From Actinomycetes bacterium (lineage in GTDB: Bacteria; Actinomycetota; Actinomycetes; Mycobacteriales; Mycobacteriaceae), in assembly GCA_023416315.1 (NCBI GenBank), contig JAEZIA010000102.1, forward strand, positions 1-18,941: a stretch of DNA of 18,941 bases, written 5' to 3'. A model generated the notes under the pieces. The model worked only from the letters and a program-made list of their open reading frames with translations. It made no database searches and was not told the DNA's origin. Shown here in pieces: positions 1 to 7,419 of the stretch. A program made the position numbers and the translations under genes. Every line of letters starts with the position of its first letter. Positions within the stretch are counted from its first letter, which is position 1.

Positions 1-56
1 GCATCGGTGCACAGATACAGCCGTGCGGTCGCCAGCCTGGTGTGAGGTTCGTGCAC
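1..56 (-). CDS. thiE: Thiamine-phosphate synthase ThiE, N-terminal fragment (runs off the window)
   Basis: Reading the minus strand from a GTG at 56 gives MHEPHTRLATARLYLCTDA, which matches the N-terminus of mycobacterial ThiE as I remember it. ThiE joins the HMP-pyrophosphate and thiazole-phosphate halves to give thiamine phosphate. Only 18 full codons lie inside the window, so no catalytic residues can be checked. The gene diverges from thiO, as thiE (Rv0414c) does from thiO (Rv0415) in M. tuberculosis. A TANNNT box ends 6 nt before the GTG, so the start is probably leaderless. If so, this gene is not under the TPP riboswitch that precedes thiO. The identification rests on recognised sequence plus conserved position. 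Confidence 0.82.
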   Translation of the reverse strand, partial: MHEPHTRLATARLYLCTD

Positions 57-68
57 ACCGCGACCGTA
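57..68 (-). promoter_or_regulatory. Leaderless thiE promoter, -10 TACGGT
   Basis: On the minus strand TACGGT (68 to 63) fits the mycobacterial -10 consensus TANNNT. It is followed by 6 nt and then the thiE GTG at 56. That spacing puts the transcription start on the start codon. No Shine-Dalgarno is visible. The box lies only a few bases from the thiO -10 on the other strand. Confidence 0.5.
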
Positions 69-73
69 GCGGC

Positions 74-79
74 TAGCGT
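74..79 (+). promoter_or_regulatory. thiO operon promoter, -10 TAGCGT
   Basis: TAGCGT fits TANNNT and would start transcription near position 86-88, just where the TPP aptamer begins. It is arranged back-to-back with the thiE -10 box (63-68). No convincing -35 was seen, which is common in mycobacterial promoters. Confidence 0.45.
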
Positions 80-86
80 GGAGGGT

Positions 87-178
87 TGGCACGGGAGCCC
101 CGGGAGCTGGGCTGAGAGTGGAGCGCATTTCTCCAGACCGTCACCACCTGATCCGGGTCATGCCGGCGAAGGAAGCGA
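87..178 (+). ncRNA. TPP riboswitch (THI element) upstream of thiO
   Basis: The conserved blocks of the TPP aptamer appear in order. GCTGAGAG lies at 111-118, CACCTGATCCGGGT at about 145-158, and ATGCCGGCGAAGGAAG at about 160-175. It sits between the thiO -10 box and the thiO ATG at 186. The purine-rich stretch at the 3' end of the aptamer and just after it (about 169-184) includes the likely ribosome binding site. Control of translation initiation is therefore plausible, but no terminator or anti-terminator was modelled. When TPP is bound, expression of thiO-thiS-thiG should fall. Confidence 0.9.
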
Positions 179-185
179 AAGGGAC

Positions 186-1193
186 ATGTCGAAGGATTCT
201 CTGGCCGTCATCGGGGGCGGCGTCATCGGACTCGCGGTGGCACGGCGCGCAGCGCTGGACGGGTTGTCGGTGCGCGTGCACCGGACCCCTCTGTGGGGGG
301 CGTCGTGGGTGGCGGGCGGCATGCTCACCCCGCACAGCGAGGGCTGGCCTGGTGAGGAGAAGCTGCTGCAACTCGGTCTCGAGTCGCTGCGCCTGTGGCA
401 CAGCGGTTTCCTCGACGGCCTGCCGGACGACGTCGTCACCGCACGCGAGTCACTGGTGGTCGGGGTTGACCGTGCCGACGCCGCCGATCTGCGGACCGTC
501 GCCGACTGGTTGTCGGCACAAGGTCACCCCGTCAGCATCACAACTACCGCGCGCGACACTGAACCGCTTCTGGCACAAGGTATTCGGCACGGATTCATCG
601 CCGCCGACGAGCTGGCGGTGGACAACCGCAAACTGGTGGCCGCTCTCGAAGCGCACTGCGAACAGCTCGGCGTCCGGTGGGCCGCGCCGGTGGAGCGGCT
701 CGACGACGCCCGCGACGGCACCGACACCGTGGTCATCGCCAACGGCATCGACGCTCCCGCGTTGTGGCCTGGGCTGCAGGTCCGCCCGGTCAAGGGTGAG
801 GTGCTGCGGCTGCGTTGGCGACGCGGCTGTATGCCGGTGCCGCAACGCGTGGTTCGCGCGCGGGTGCACGGCAGGCACGTCTACCTGGTACCCCGCGCCG
901 ACGGCGTGGTGGTCGGCGCGACCCAGTACGAACACGGCCGCGACACCGCGCCCGCAGTGACCGGGGTCCGTGAGCTTCTCGACGACGCCTGCGAGGTGAT
1001 GCCCGCGCTCGGCGAGTATGAGCTGGCCGAGTGCGCCGCCGGGTTGCGACCGATGACCCCGGATAACATGCCGATCGTCGAACGGCTCGACGAACGCACC
1101 CTGGTCGCCACCGGGCACGGCCGGTCCGGATTTCTGTTGGCGCCGTGGACAGCCGAGCGTATCGCCGCGGAATTGATAGGAGCACGCGCGTGA
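186..1193 (+). CDS. thiO: Glycine oxidase ThiO (thiazole biosynthesis)
   Basis: An FAD-dependent amine oxidase of 335 aa. ThiO oxidises glycine to dehydroglycine (iminoacetate), the C-N unit that ThiG builds into the thiazole phosphate. The N-terminus has the dinucleotide-binding motif IGGGVIG (residues 9-15), followed by AGGML of the DAO fold. Near the C-terminus are CAAGLRPMTPDNMPIVE and TGHGRSGFLLAPWTA, typical of ThiO and glycine oxidases. I chose the ATG at 186 because it directly follows the TPP aptamer; the upstream in-frame extension to 42 would translate the riboswitch. The stop overlaps the thiS GTG (GTGA at 1190-1193). The next genes are thiS and thiG, so pathway and operon context agree. 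Confidence 0.93.
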   Translation: MSKDSLAVIGGGVIGLAVARRAALDGLSVRVHRTPLWGASWVAGGMLTPHSEGWPGEEKLLQLGLESLRLWHSGFLDGLPDDVVTARESLVVGVDRADAADLRTVADWLSAQGHPVSITTTARDTEPLLAQGIRHGFIAADELAVDNRKLVAALEAHCEQLGVRWAAPVERLDDARDGTDTVVIANGIDAPALWPGLQVRPVKGEVLRLRWRRGCMPVPQRVVRARVHGRHVYLVPRADGVVVGATQYEHGRDTAPAVTGVRELLDDACEVMPALGEYELAECAAGLRPMTPDNMPIVERLDERTLVATGHGRSGFLLAPWTAERIAAELIGARA

Positions 1194-1387
1194 AGGTGAT
1201 GGTCAACGACGAGGAGTTGGAGGTCGCCGACGACACCACGGTGTCCGGGCTGCTGGAGCGCCTCGGCTTCCCCGACCGCGGTATCGCCGTCGCCGTGAAC
1301 TGGTCGGTTCTGCCACGCTCGCAATGGGATTCCGCAGTGCCCGCAGGGGCCCGGGTCGAGGTCGTGACGGCGGTGCAGGGTGGTTGA
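1190..1387 (+). CDS. thiS: Sulfur-carrier protein ThiS
   Basis: A small ubiquitin-like (beta-grasp) protein of 65 aa ending in Gly-Gly (AVQGG). The terminal glycine is adenylated and then thiocarboxylated to carry sulfur to ThiG. The sequence opens with MKVMVNDEELEV and contains the central RGIAVAVNWSVLPRSQW typical of ThiS. The GTG at 1190 is supported by AGGAG at 1178-1182 with a 7-nt spacer and by the overlap with the thiO stop; a longer in-frame start at 1145 would lie inside thiO. The thiG start overlaps the end of this gene by 8 bp. The adenylating partner (ThiF/MoeB type) is not in the window. Confidence 0.93.
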   Translation: MKVMVNDEELEVADDTTVSGLLERLGFPDRGIAVAVNWSVLPRSQWDSAVPAGARVEVVTAVQGG

Positions 1388-2150
1388 GCAACTCACGATC
1401 GCGGGCCGCACGTTCGGCTCGCGGCTGATTCTGGGCACCGGCGGCGCGCCGAACCTGACCGTGCTGGAAGAGGCGCTGGTGGCCTCGGGTACCGAACTGA
1501 CCACCGTCGCGATGCGCCGCGTCGACGCCGAGGGCGGCACCGGGGTGCTGGATCTGCTTGCCCGGCTGGAGATCACGCCACTGCCGAACACCGCCGGCTG
1601 CCGAGGGGCGGCCGAAGCGGTGTTGACCGCACAGTTGGCCCGCGAGGCGCTTGGCACCGACTGGGTGAAGCTCGAGGTGATTGCCGACGAGCGAACCCTG
1701 CTGCCCGACGCGGTCGAATTGGTACGCGCTGCAGAGCAATTGGTCGACGACGGATTCGTGGTTCTGCCCTACACCAATGACGACCCGGTGCTGGCCCGCC
1801 GGCTCGAGGACACCGGCTGCGCGGCGGTGATGCCGCTGGGATCTCCGATCGGCACCGGGTTGGGCATCTCCAATCCGCACAACATCGAGATGATCGTCGC
1901 GGCCGCCGGGGTCCCGGTGATCTTGGATGCCGGCATCGGTACCGCCAGCGACGCCGCGCTGGCCATGGAATTGGGTTGTGATGCGGTGCTGTTGGCCAGC
2001 GCGGTCACCCGGGCCGCGGATCCGCCGGCGATGGCCGCCGCGATGGCGGCGGCGGTGACGGCGGGTCTGCTGGCCCGCCACGCCGGACGGATCCCCAAGC
2101 GATTCTGGGCGCAGGCGTCGAGCCCGTCCGTTGCCTGGCAGGACGCGTGA
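1380..2150 (+). CDS. thiG: Thiazole synthase ThiG
   Basis: A TIM-barrel enzyme of 256 aa. It condenses 1-deoxyxylulose-5-phosphate, dehydroglycine from ThiO and sulfur from ThiS thiocarboxylate into the thiazole phosphate. The Schiff-base lysine is K97 in DWVKLEV. The phosphate-binding loop PLGSPIGTGLG lies at about 152-162, and VILDAGIGTASDAALAMELGCDAVLL at 180-205 is the conserved C-terminal barrel segment. The GTG at 1380 overlaps the end of thiS, so translation is probably coupled. The stop overlaps the next GTG as GTGA at 2147-2150. The length is normal for the family and nothing appears damaged. Confidence 0.95.
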   Translation: MVEQLTIAGRTFGSRLILGTGGAPNLTVLEEALVASGTELTTVAMRRVDAEGGTGVLDLLARLEITPLPNTAGCRGAAEAVLTAQLAREALGTDWVKLEVIADERTLLPDAVELVRAAEQLVDDGFVVLPYTNDDPVLARRLEDTGCAAVMPLGSPIGTGLGISNPHNIEMIVAAAGVPVILDAGIGTASDAALAMELGCDAVLLASAVTRAADPPAMAAAMAAAVTAGLLARHAGRIPKRFWAQASSPSVAWQDA

Positions 2151-2932
2151 GCCGGTATGTCGCGCTCGGCAGCTCGATGGCGGCCGGCCCCGGAATCAAA
2201 CCCAGGGCAGCGGGGTCGCCACTGCCCGCGGGTCGCTCGGCCCGCAACTATCCGCACCTGACCGCCGAACGCCTCGGACTCGATCTGGTCGACGTCACCT
2301 ATTCCGGCGCCACCACCGCGCATGTGCTGCGCGAACGCCAGCACGGCGCGCCACCCCAGATCGACGCCATCGACGGCACCGAGGAACTGGTCACCGTCAC
2401 CATCGGCGGCAACGACGTCGGCTACGTCCCGCTGCTGTTCGCCGCGACGCTCCCGTCGGTGCTGCGGACTCTGCCCGTGCTCGGGGCCGCGCTGCGCGAC
2501 CTGCTGGACCCAGTCGCCCGCGACGCCGCGTTGAACCAGGTCGGCGGCGCGCTGCGGGACGTCGGCCGGGTGCTGCGCGACCGCTGCCCGCGGGCCCGAA
2601 TCATGTTCGTGGACTACCTGACTCTGCTGCCGCCGCCGGGGACACCGGCCCCGCCGCTGCCGGACGACACTGCGGACCTGGGTCGTCGCGTCGCGCAGCG
2701 GCTGGCCGAGCTGACCGCCGAGGCCGCCGACGCCACCGGCTGCGAAGTGGTCGCAGCTGCCGAGGCCAGCCGCGACCACCACGCCTGGTCGGCCGACCCG
2801 TGGACACTCGGCGCCGGCTCGTTGCTGCCGTGGCGGCCCAAGCCGTTTCACCCCAACGCCGCAGGCATGCGCGCGGTGGCCGAGCTGATCGCGGCGAGGT
2901 TTCCGGAGCACCCGCACCGTCCAGCCGACTGA
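2147..2932 (+). CDS. SGNH/GDSL-family hydrolase (esterase/lipase-like)
   Basis: A 261-aa protein of the SGNH hydrolase fold. Block I is YVALGSSMAAG, with the likely nucleophile Ser10 in GSSM replacing GDSL. Block III is TIGGND with Asn89. Block V is FHPNAAG with His235. The residue three before the histidine is Lys232 rather than the usual Asp of DxxH. Some SGNH esterases (the Streptomyces SEST type) also lack this acid. There is no clear signal peptide, so a cytoplasmic location is likely. The GTG start overlaps the thiG stop, which makes it the fourth gene of the riboswitch-controlled run. Substrate is unknown; no known thiamine step needs such an enzyme. Confidence 0.82.
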   Translation: MSRYVALGSSMAAGPGIKPRAAGSPLPAGRSARNYPHLTAERLGLDLVDVTYSGATTAHVLRERQHGAPPQIDAIDGTEELVTVTIGGNDVGYVPLLFAATLPSVLRTLPVLGAALRDLLDPVARDAALNQVGGALRDVGRVLRDRCPRARIMFVDYLTLLPPPGTPAPPLPDDTADLGRRVAQRLAELTAEAADATGCEVVAAAEASRDHHAWSADPWTLGAGSLLPWRPKPFHPNAAGMRAVAELIAARFPEHPHRPAD

Positions 2933-2938
2933 TGCGTC

Positions 2939-2951
2939 TAACCTGGGCGCG
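2939..2951 (+). promoter_or_regulatory. Leaderless lpqL promoter, -10 TAACCT
   Basis: TAACCT at 2939-2944 fits TANNNT and is followed by 7 nt before the ATG at 2952. There is no Shine-Dalgarno ahead of that ATG. lpqL can therefore be transcribed independently of the thiOSG run, 6 bp after the SGNH hydrolase stop. Confidence 0.5.
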
Positions 2952-4454
2952 ATGAAGTACAGACACCTGGTCGTCGCGGGCCGCATCGGGCTCGCGGTCG
3001 CCGTGATCGCCGCGGCGGGATGCGCCCGGCCCGCCGACTCCGGCCAGCCGGTCACCCCGCAGAAGGCCGCCACGCAGTTCGCCGACGAACTGCGCCAGAA
3101 GGTGACCACCGACGCGATGATGGCGCACCTGCAGAAGCTGCAGGAGATCGCCAACGCGAACAATGGCACCAGGGCCGTCGGCACCCCCGGCTTCGATGCC
3201 AGCGTCGACTACGTGGTGGGCGTGCTGCGCTCCAAGGGCTTCGATGTGCAAACGCCGGAGTTCCAAGCCAGGGTCTTCCACGCCGGGAAGGCCGAGTTGC
3301 GGGTCGGTGCGGACACCGTGACCGCGCACGCCGCGGAGTTCAGCCTCGCCACCCCCCCGCAGGGTGTCAGCGGACCGCTGGTCGCCGCCCCCGTCGAGGA
3401 CACCCCCGGCTGCGCACCCGCCGACTACGACGGGCTGCCGGTCCAGGGCGCGGTGGTGCTGGTGGACCGCGGCAGTTGCCCGTTCTCCGAGAAGCAGGCC
3501 ATCGCCGCCAAGCTCGGCGCGATCGCGCTGGTGGTCGCCAATAACGTCGACGAACCCGTGATGGGTGCGACGCTGGGGGAAGACACCGACGTCAAGATCC
3601 CGGTGGTCGGTGTAACGAAGGCCGACGGCGCGCACATCCGTGCCAATCCGGGACCCACCATGCTCAAACTCGAGGCGAATACGCAAAACGTCAACGCTCA
3701 CAACGTCATTGCGCAGACGAAAACCGGATCGACCAGCGACGTGGTGATGGTCGGCGCCCACCTGGACAGCGTTCCTGAGGGGCCGGGCATCAATGACAAC
3801 GGCTCGGGCGTGGCGGCGGTGTTGGAGACCGCCGTGCAACTCGGAACCGACCCCGATGCGAAAAACGCTGTGCGGTTTGCATTCTGGGGCGCTGAAGAGC
3901 TCGGCACGATCGGATCGAACAAATACATCGAATCGCTGACTGTCGATCAACTCAAAGACATTGCCTTGTATCTGAATTACGACATGATCGGCTCACCGAA
4001 TCCCGGCTACTTCACCTACGACGGTGACCAGTCGACGGCGCCGGGGCGGGGTGACCGGGTGCCTCGGGTGCCCGAGGGCTCGGCCGGCATCGAGCGGACG
4101 CTGGTCGGCTATCTGAAGTCGGCGGGAAAGACCGCGCAGGACACCTCGTTTGACGGTCGGTCAGACTACGACGCGTTCACCAAGGCCGGGGTGCCCTCCG
4201 GTGGCCTGTTCTCCGGCGCCGAGGAGAACAAGACGGTCGATCAGCAGAAGCTGTGGGGTGGCACCGCCGATGCGCCCTTCGACCCCAACTATCACAAGGC
4301 CACCGACACCATCGAACACATCGACACGACCGCGCTGGGCATCCTCGGCGGGGGAGTCGCGTTCTCGGTCGGCGTGTACGCCCGGGACATCGAGGGCCGC
4401 AACGGTCTTCCGATGCGGGAGGACCGCACCCGGCACGCGGGCGCGGTGTCCTAA
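2952..4454 (+). CDS. lpqL: Lipoprotein aminopeptidase LpqL (M28 family with PA domain)
   Basis: A predicted exported lipoprotein of 500 aa. The signal peptide has a charged start, a hydrophobic stretch, and AAAGC with the lipidated Cys24. A PA (protease-associated) domain covers about 140-235, including VVLVDRGSCPFSEKQ. The M28 zinc-peptidase domain follows, with ligands and catalytic residues visible: H270 in GAHLDS, D282 in NDNGSG, E315/E316 in WGAEE, D344 in NYDMIG and H448 in PNYHKATDT. All active-site positions are present, so the enzyme should remove N-terminal residues from peptides outside the membrane. It matches mycobacterial LpqL (Rv0418) in length and motifs and sits next to thiG as there. 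Its stop overlaps that of the convergent permease gene by 4 bp. Confidence 0.92.
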   Translation: MKYRHLVVAGRIGLAVAVIAAAGCARPADSGQPVTPQKAATQFADELRQKVTTDAMMAHLQKLQEIANANNGTRAVGTPGFDASVDYVVGVLRSKGFDVQTPEFQARVFHAGKAELRVGADTVTAHAAEFSLATPPQGVSGPLVAAPVEDTPGCAPADYDGLPVQGAVVLVDRGSCPFSEKQAIAAKLGAIALVVANNVDEPVMGATLGEDTDVKIPVVGVTKADGAHIRANPGPTMLKLEANTQNVNAHNVIAQTKTGSTSDVVMVGAHLDSVPEGPGINDNGSGVAAVLETAVQLGTDPDAKNAVRFAFWGAEELGTIGSNKYIESLTVDQLKDIALYLNYDMIGSPNPGYFTYDGDQSTAPGRGDRVPRVPEGSAGIERTLVGYLKSAGKTAQDTSFDGRSDYDAFTKAGVPSGGLFSGAEENKTVDQQKLWGGTADAPFDPNYHKATDTIEHIDTTALGILGGGVAFSVGVYARDIEGRNGLPMREDRTRHAGAVS

Positions 4455-5728
4455 TCCGGCGAGTGCGCGGGTAATGACCGGGCGCCGCGGGCCAGGCCCA
4501 ACGCCCGCATGCCGTGATACACGACCAGCGCGGCGATCGAGCCGAGAGCGATACCGGTGAACGTGAGGTTGCCGATGCTCCAGGTGAAGTCGGCGATCCC
4601 GATGATCAGTGCGATCGCGGCGGTCATCTGGTTGATCGGCAGGCTGAAGTCCACCCGGTTGGTCAACCAGATCCGCACGCCCAGCACGCCGACCAGGCCG
4701 TACAACACGATCGTCGCGCCGCCGAGCACACCCGGCGGGATCGCCGAGATCGTCGCTCCGACCTTGGGGCACAACGCCAACAGGATCGCCGTCACGCCGG
4801 CCACCCAGTACGCCGCCGTCGAATAGACCCGGGTCGCCGCCATCACCCCGATGTTCTCGGCATAGGTGGTGGTGGCCGACCCGCCGCCGACGCCGGCCAG
4901 CACCGTCGCCACCCCGTCGGCGGCCAGGGCGCGTCCGGTCAGCGGATCGGTATCCACCCCGGTCATCTGGCCCACCGACTTCACGTGGCCGATGTTCTCG
5001 GCGATCAGCGCGATCACCGCGGGCAGAAACATCGGCAGCACGGCCACATTCAGCGTCGGCGTCTGGAACGTCGGCAACCCGATCCAGCCGGCCGCCGCGA
5101 TCGCCGCGGTATCCACCTCACCGAGTGCCAGCGCCAGCAGGTACCCGGCGACGACGGCGAGAAAGATCGCGAGCCGGCCGATGATGCCGCGGAAGAACGC
5201 CAGCGCCGCGACCAGCAGCACCAACGTGACGATGCCGACCAGCGGGCCCTTCTCGAAGTTCGATTTCGCGGCCGGCGCCAGGTTGAAACCGATCAGCGCC
5301 ACGATGGCCCCGGTGACGACCGGCGGCAGGGCGATGTCGAGCCACCGGGTGCCCGCCAGGTGCACCACCACACCGATGACGATCAGCAGCACACCGACGG
5401 CAATCAGCCCACCCAGCGCGCTGCCGGCCCCGTGCGCGGCCACCGCGCCGGTGACCGGTGCGATCACGGCGAAGCTGGAGCCGAGGTAACTCGGCAACCG
5501 GTTCCCGGTGATGACCAGGAATAGCAGCGTGCCGATGCCCGAGAACAGCAAAGTGGTGGCGGGCGGGAAACCGGTCAGCACCGGAACCAGGAACGTGGCG
5601 CCGAACATGGCCACCACGTGCTGTGCCCCGATGCCGAGGGTGCGGGCCCAACTGAGCCGTTCGTGCGGGGCGACGACGAAGTTCTCGTCCGCGCGGGGCG
5701 CCACCGGCGTCCAGGTCATGGGAATCAC
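4451..5728 (-). CDS. uraA: NCS2-family uracil/xanthine permease
   Basis: A multi-pass membrane protein of 425 aa in the nucleobase-cation symporter-2 family. The N-terminal part has QHVVAMFGATFLVPVLTG and PSYLGSSFAVIAPV. The signature ALIAENIGHVKSVGQMTG provides E244 and H248, and TTTYAENIGVMAATRV provides E291. These align with E. coli UraA E241, H245 and E290, which bind uracil and couple protons. Uracil is therefore the best guess, but xanthine/urate transport cannot be excluded, so the symbol is by similarity. The start is GTG at 5728, 4 nt after the APC permease stop; an ATG lies at 5719. A TANNNT box in the end of the upstream gene could drive it separately. It has no place in the known TB-complex thi region, so it looks accessory here. 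Confidence 0.87.
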   Translation of the reverse strand: MIPMTWTPVAPRADENFVVAPHERLSWARTLGIGAQHVVAMFGATFLVPVLTGFPPATTLLFSGIGTLLFLVITGNRLPSYLGSSFAVIAPVTGAVAAHGAGSALGGLIAVGVLLIVIGVVVHLAGTRWLDIALPPVVTGAIVALIGFNLAPAAKSNFEKGPLVGIVTLVLLVAALAFFRGIIGRLAIFLAVVAGYLLALALGEVDTAAIAAAGWIGLPTFQTPTLNVAVLPMFLPAVIALIAENIGHVKSVGQMTGVDTDPLTGRALAADGVATVLAGVGGGSATTTYAENIGVMAATRVYSTAAYWVAGVTAILLALCPKVGATISAIPPGVLGGATIVLYGLVGVLGVRIWLTNRVDFSLPINQMTAAIALIIGIADFTWSIGNLTFTGIALGSIAALVVYHGMRALGLARGARSLPAHSPD

Positions 5729-5740
5729 GGACCTACCGTA
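5729..5740 (-). promoter_or_regulatory. Possible leaderless promoter for the NCS2 permease, -10 TACGGT
   Basis: Minus-strand TACGGT (5740 to 5735) lies in the last codons of the APC permease gene. It is followed by 6 nt and then the GTG at 5728. Hexamer and spacing are the same as in front of thiE. Confidence 0.4.
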
Positions 5741-6941
5741 ACCGGCGAACGACGTAGATCAGGGCGCCGAGCAGCAGAATCGCCGCGCCGGCCGCGACCG
5801 CCTGACCTGGCAGCGCGACCGCGAGAACCACACAACCGATCAGGCCGATCACCGGTATGAATCGCCCACCCAGCGTCCATGCCGAGGCATTGGCGACCGC
5901 GTAGTAGACCAACACCGCGAACGACGAAAAGCCGATCACGCCACGCACATCGGCCACCGCCGCCAGAATCGCGACCACCACACCGACGGCCACCTCGGCA
6001 CGGTGCGGCACCCCGAAACGGGGGTGCACGGCGGCCAGCGCGGCAGGTAGGTGGTGATCGCGGGCCATCGCCAGCGTCGTCCGCGACACCCCGAGGATCA
6101 AGGAAAGCAGCGAGCCCAGCGCCGCGACCGCCGCCCCGATGCGCACCACCGGTTCGAAACCACCGACCCCGGCGGCGCGCACCGCATCGGCCAATGGTGC
6201 TGCGGCCGTTGCCAATCGGTCGGGACCGAGTACCGTGAGCACGGTGACGGCGACCGCCGCGTAGACGACGAGGGCAAGGCCGAGGGCAAGCGGGATGGCC
6301 CGCGGAATCGTGCGGGCCGGATCGCGCACCTCCTCGCCGAGGGTGGCGATCCGCGCATAACCGGCGAAGGCGAAGAACAACAGCCCGGCGGCCTGGAGCA
6401 CACCGAGGACGGTGCCGTCGCCGAGGCGTAACTGCTCGGCGTCGGCGTGTCCCGAGGCCGCCACGATCACCACCACGGCGGCCAGCACCGCCAGCACGAC
6501 GGCGACGATCACCCGCGTCAGTAGTGCGGACTTTTGGATGCCGCGGTAGTTGACGGCGGTCAGCGCCACCACCGCGGCCACCGCCACCGCGTGGGCGTAG
6601 GCCGGCCAGACGTAGAAGCCGACGGTCAGCGCCATCGCCGCACACGAGGCGGTCTTGCCGACCACGAAGCTCCAGCCGGCCAGATAGCCCCAGAACTCGC
6701 CGAGCCGTTCCCGGCCGTAGACGTAGGTGCCGCCGGACTGCGGGTAGCGGGCGGCCAGGCGCGCCGAGGAGGTGGCGTTGCAGTAGGCGACGACGGCGGC
6801 GACAGCCAAGCCGACCAGCAGCCACGACCCGGCGGCGGCCGCCGCGGGAGCCAGCGCGACGAAGATGCCGGCGCCGACCATCGAGCCCAGCCCGATGATC
6901 ACCGCGTCGGTGGTGCCGAGGCGTCGCTGCAGGCTGCTCAC
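5733..6941 (-). CDS. APC-superfamily amino acid/polyamine permease
   Basis: A membrane transporter of about 402 aa with roughly 12 hydrophobic segments. The first helix contains GLGSMVGAGIFVALAPA, the unwound substrate-binding motif (GSxxGAGIF) of APC family members. Later segments include YPQSGGTYVYGRERLGEFWGYLAGW and FFAFAGYARIATLGEEVRDPARTIPRAI, both typical of the family. The substrate cannot be told from sequence. I chose the GTG at 6941 because a TAGTAT box sits exactly 7 nt upstream and the conserved domain starts right after it (SSLQRRLGTTDAV). A GTG at 6998 would add 19 poorly conserved residues. The stop is 4 nt from the NCS2 permease start, so the two are probably co-transcribed. 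Confidence 0.87.
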   Translation of the reverse strand: MSSLQRRLGTTDAVIIGLGSMVGAGIFVALAPAAAAAGSWLLVGLAVAAVVAYCNATSSARLAARYPQSGGTYVYGRERLGEFWGYLAGWSFVVGKTASCAAMALTVGFYVWPAYAHAVAVAAVVALTAVNYRGIQKSALLTRVIVAVVLAVLAAVVVIVAASGHADAEQLRLGDGTVLGVLQAAGLLFFAFAGYARIATLGEEVRDPARTIPRAIPLALGLALVVYAAVAVTVLTVLGPDRLATAAAPLADAVRAAGVGGFEPVVRIGAAVAALGSLLSLILGVSRTTLAMARDHHLPAALAAVHPRFGVPHRAEVAVGVVVAILAAVADVRGVIGFSSFAVLVYYAVANASAWTLGGRFIPVIGLIGCVVLAVALPGQAVAAGAAILLLGALIYVVRRLR

Positions 6942-6954
6942 CGGCGGGATACTA
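6942..6954 (-). promoter_or_regulatory. Leaderless promoter for the APC permease, -10 TAGTAT
   Basis: Minus-strand TAGTAT (6954 to 6949) is followed by 7 nt and a GTG at 6941. It is one of the closest TANNNT matches in the window and is the main reason for preferring the shorter start of this gene. Confidence 0.5.
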
Positions 6955-7083
6955 GGCGCCGAAGATGAATGCGGACCGGCTTGGGCACGGTTGCCCACGC
7001 CCAGGCCGGTCCGGCACGGTCCCCCGACCCATCTCGCGTGGCATCCTCACAAACCAACGACGTACGCGTCGCCGTGCCCGATC

Positions 7084-7115
7084 AATGTAAACCGAAAATA
7101 TGACGACGTCGTCAA
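7084..7115 (-). promoter_or_regulatory. 14-bp perfect palindrome with possible promoter or weak terminator
   Basis: TGACGACGTCGTCA at 7101-7114 is a perfect palindrome in the 200-bp gap between the DoxX-like gene and the APC permease gene. On the minus strand it overlaps TTGACG (7115 to 7110), which could be a -35, with TACATT (7089 to 7084) as -10 at a long 20-nt spacing. It could be an operator for a dimeric regulator of the permeases. Read as RNA it forms only a 5-bp stem with an ACGU loop followed by UAUUUU, so a weak terminator for the upstream monooxygenase operon is also possible. Nothing else was recognised in this gap. Confidence 0.35.
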
Positions 7116-7142
7116 TCTTGTCGAAGTTGTGATCTTGATGCG

Positions 7143-7403
7143 TCAGCGGTTGCGGACGATATTCGCACCCAGGTACGCGCCGTACGCCAGCAGTCCGGCC
7201 AGTGCGAGTTTGCGGGTCTTGGGCGCGATCAGGGCCAGCCCGATCGCGGTCTCGATGCCGCCGTCGATGTAGGTGTGCTGCAGCGTGTTGTCCGGAAACG
7301 CCGACTTGGTAGCGGATTCGAACAACTCGGGGCGCACGAAATGCGACAGCCCGGTGGCGGCCACCACCACCCCCGTCGCCTTGATCAACGGCTCTGCAGA
7401 CAT
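7143..7403 (-). CDS. Small DoxX-like membrane protein
   Basis: An 86-aa protein starting MSAEPLIKATGVVVAATGLSHF, with about three hydrophobic segments (roughly 6-19, 48-62, 66-82). The spacing GLSHF...P and DGGIETAIGLAL resembles short DoxX/DoxD-like membrane proteins, but the match is loose. I chose the ATG at 7403 because GAGAGG lies 6 nt upstream; the ATG at 7409 has no spacer from that Shine-Dalgarno, and the longer extension would lie inside the monooxygenase gene. It follows the monooxygenase stop by 16 nt on the same strand and is probably co-transcribed with it. Function is unknown; a membrane partner for a redox enzyme is only a guess from position. Confidence 0.68.
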   Translation of the reverse strand: MSAEPLIKATGVVVAATGLSHFVRPELFESATKSAFPDNTLQHTYIDGGIETAIGLALIAPKTRKLALAGLLAYGAYLGANIVRNR

Positions 7404-7419
7404 CGACATCCTCTCAGCG

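Noticed and set aside
42..185. N-terminal extension of thiO to position 42
   Set aside because: It would translate the TPP riboswitch; the FAD motif begins right after the ATG at 186.
1769..3950. Minus-strand open frames (471 and 449 codons) opposite thiG, the SGNH hydrolase and lpqL
   Set aside because: They overlap well-supported genes and show only low-complexity Arg/Gly/Ala sequence.
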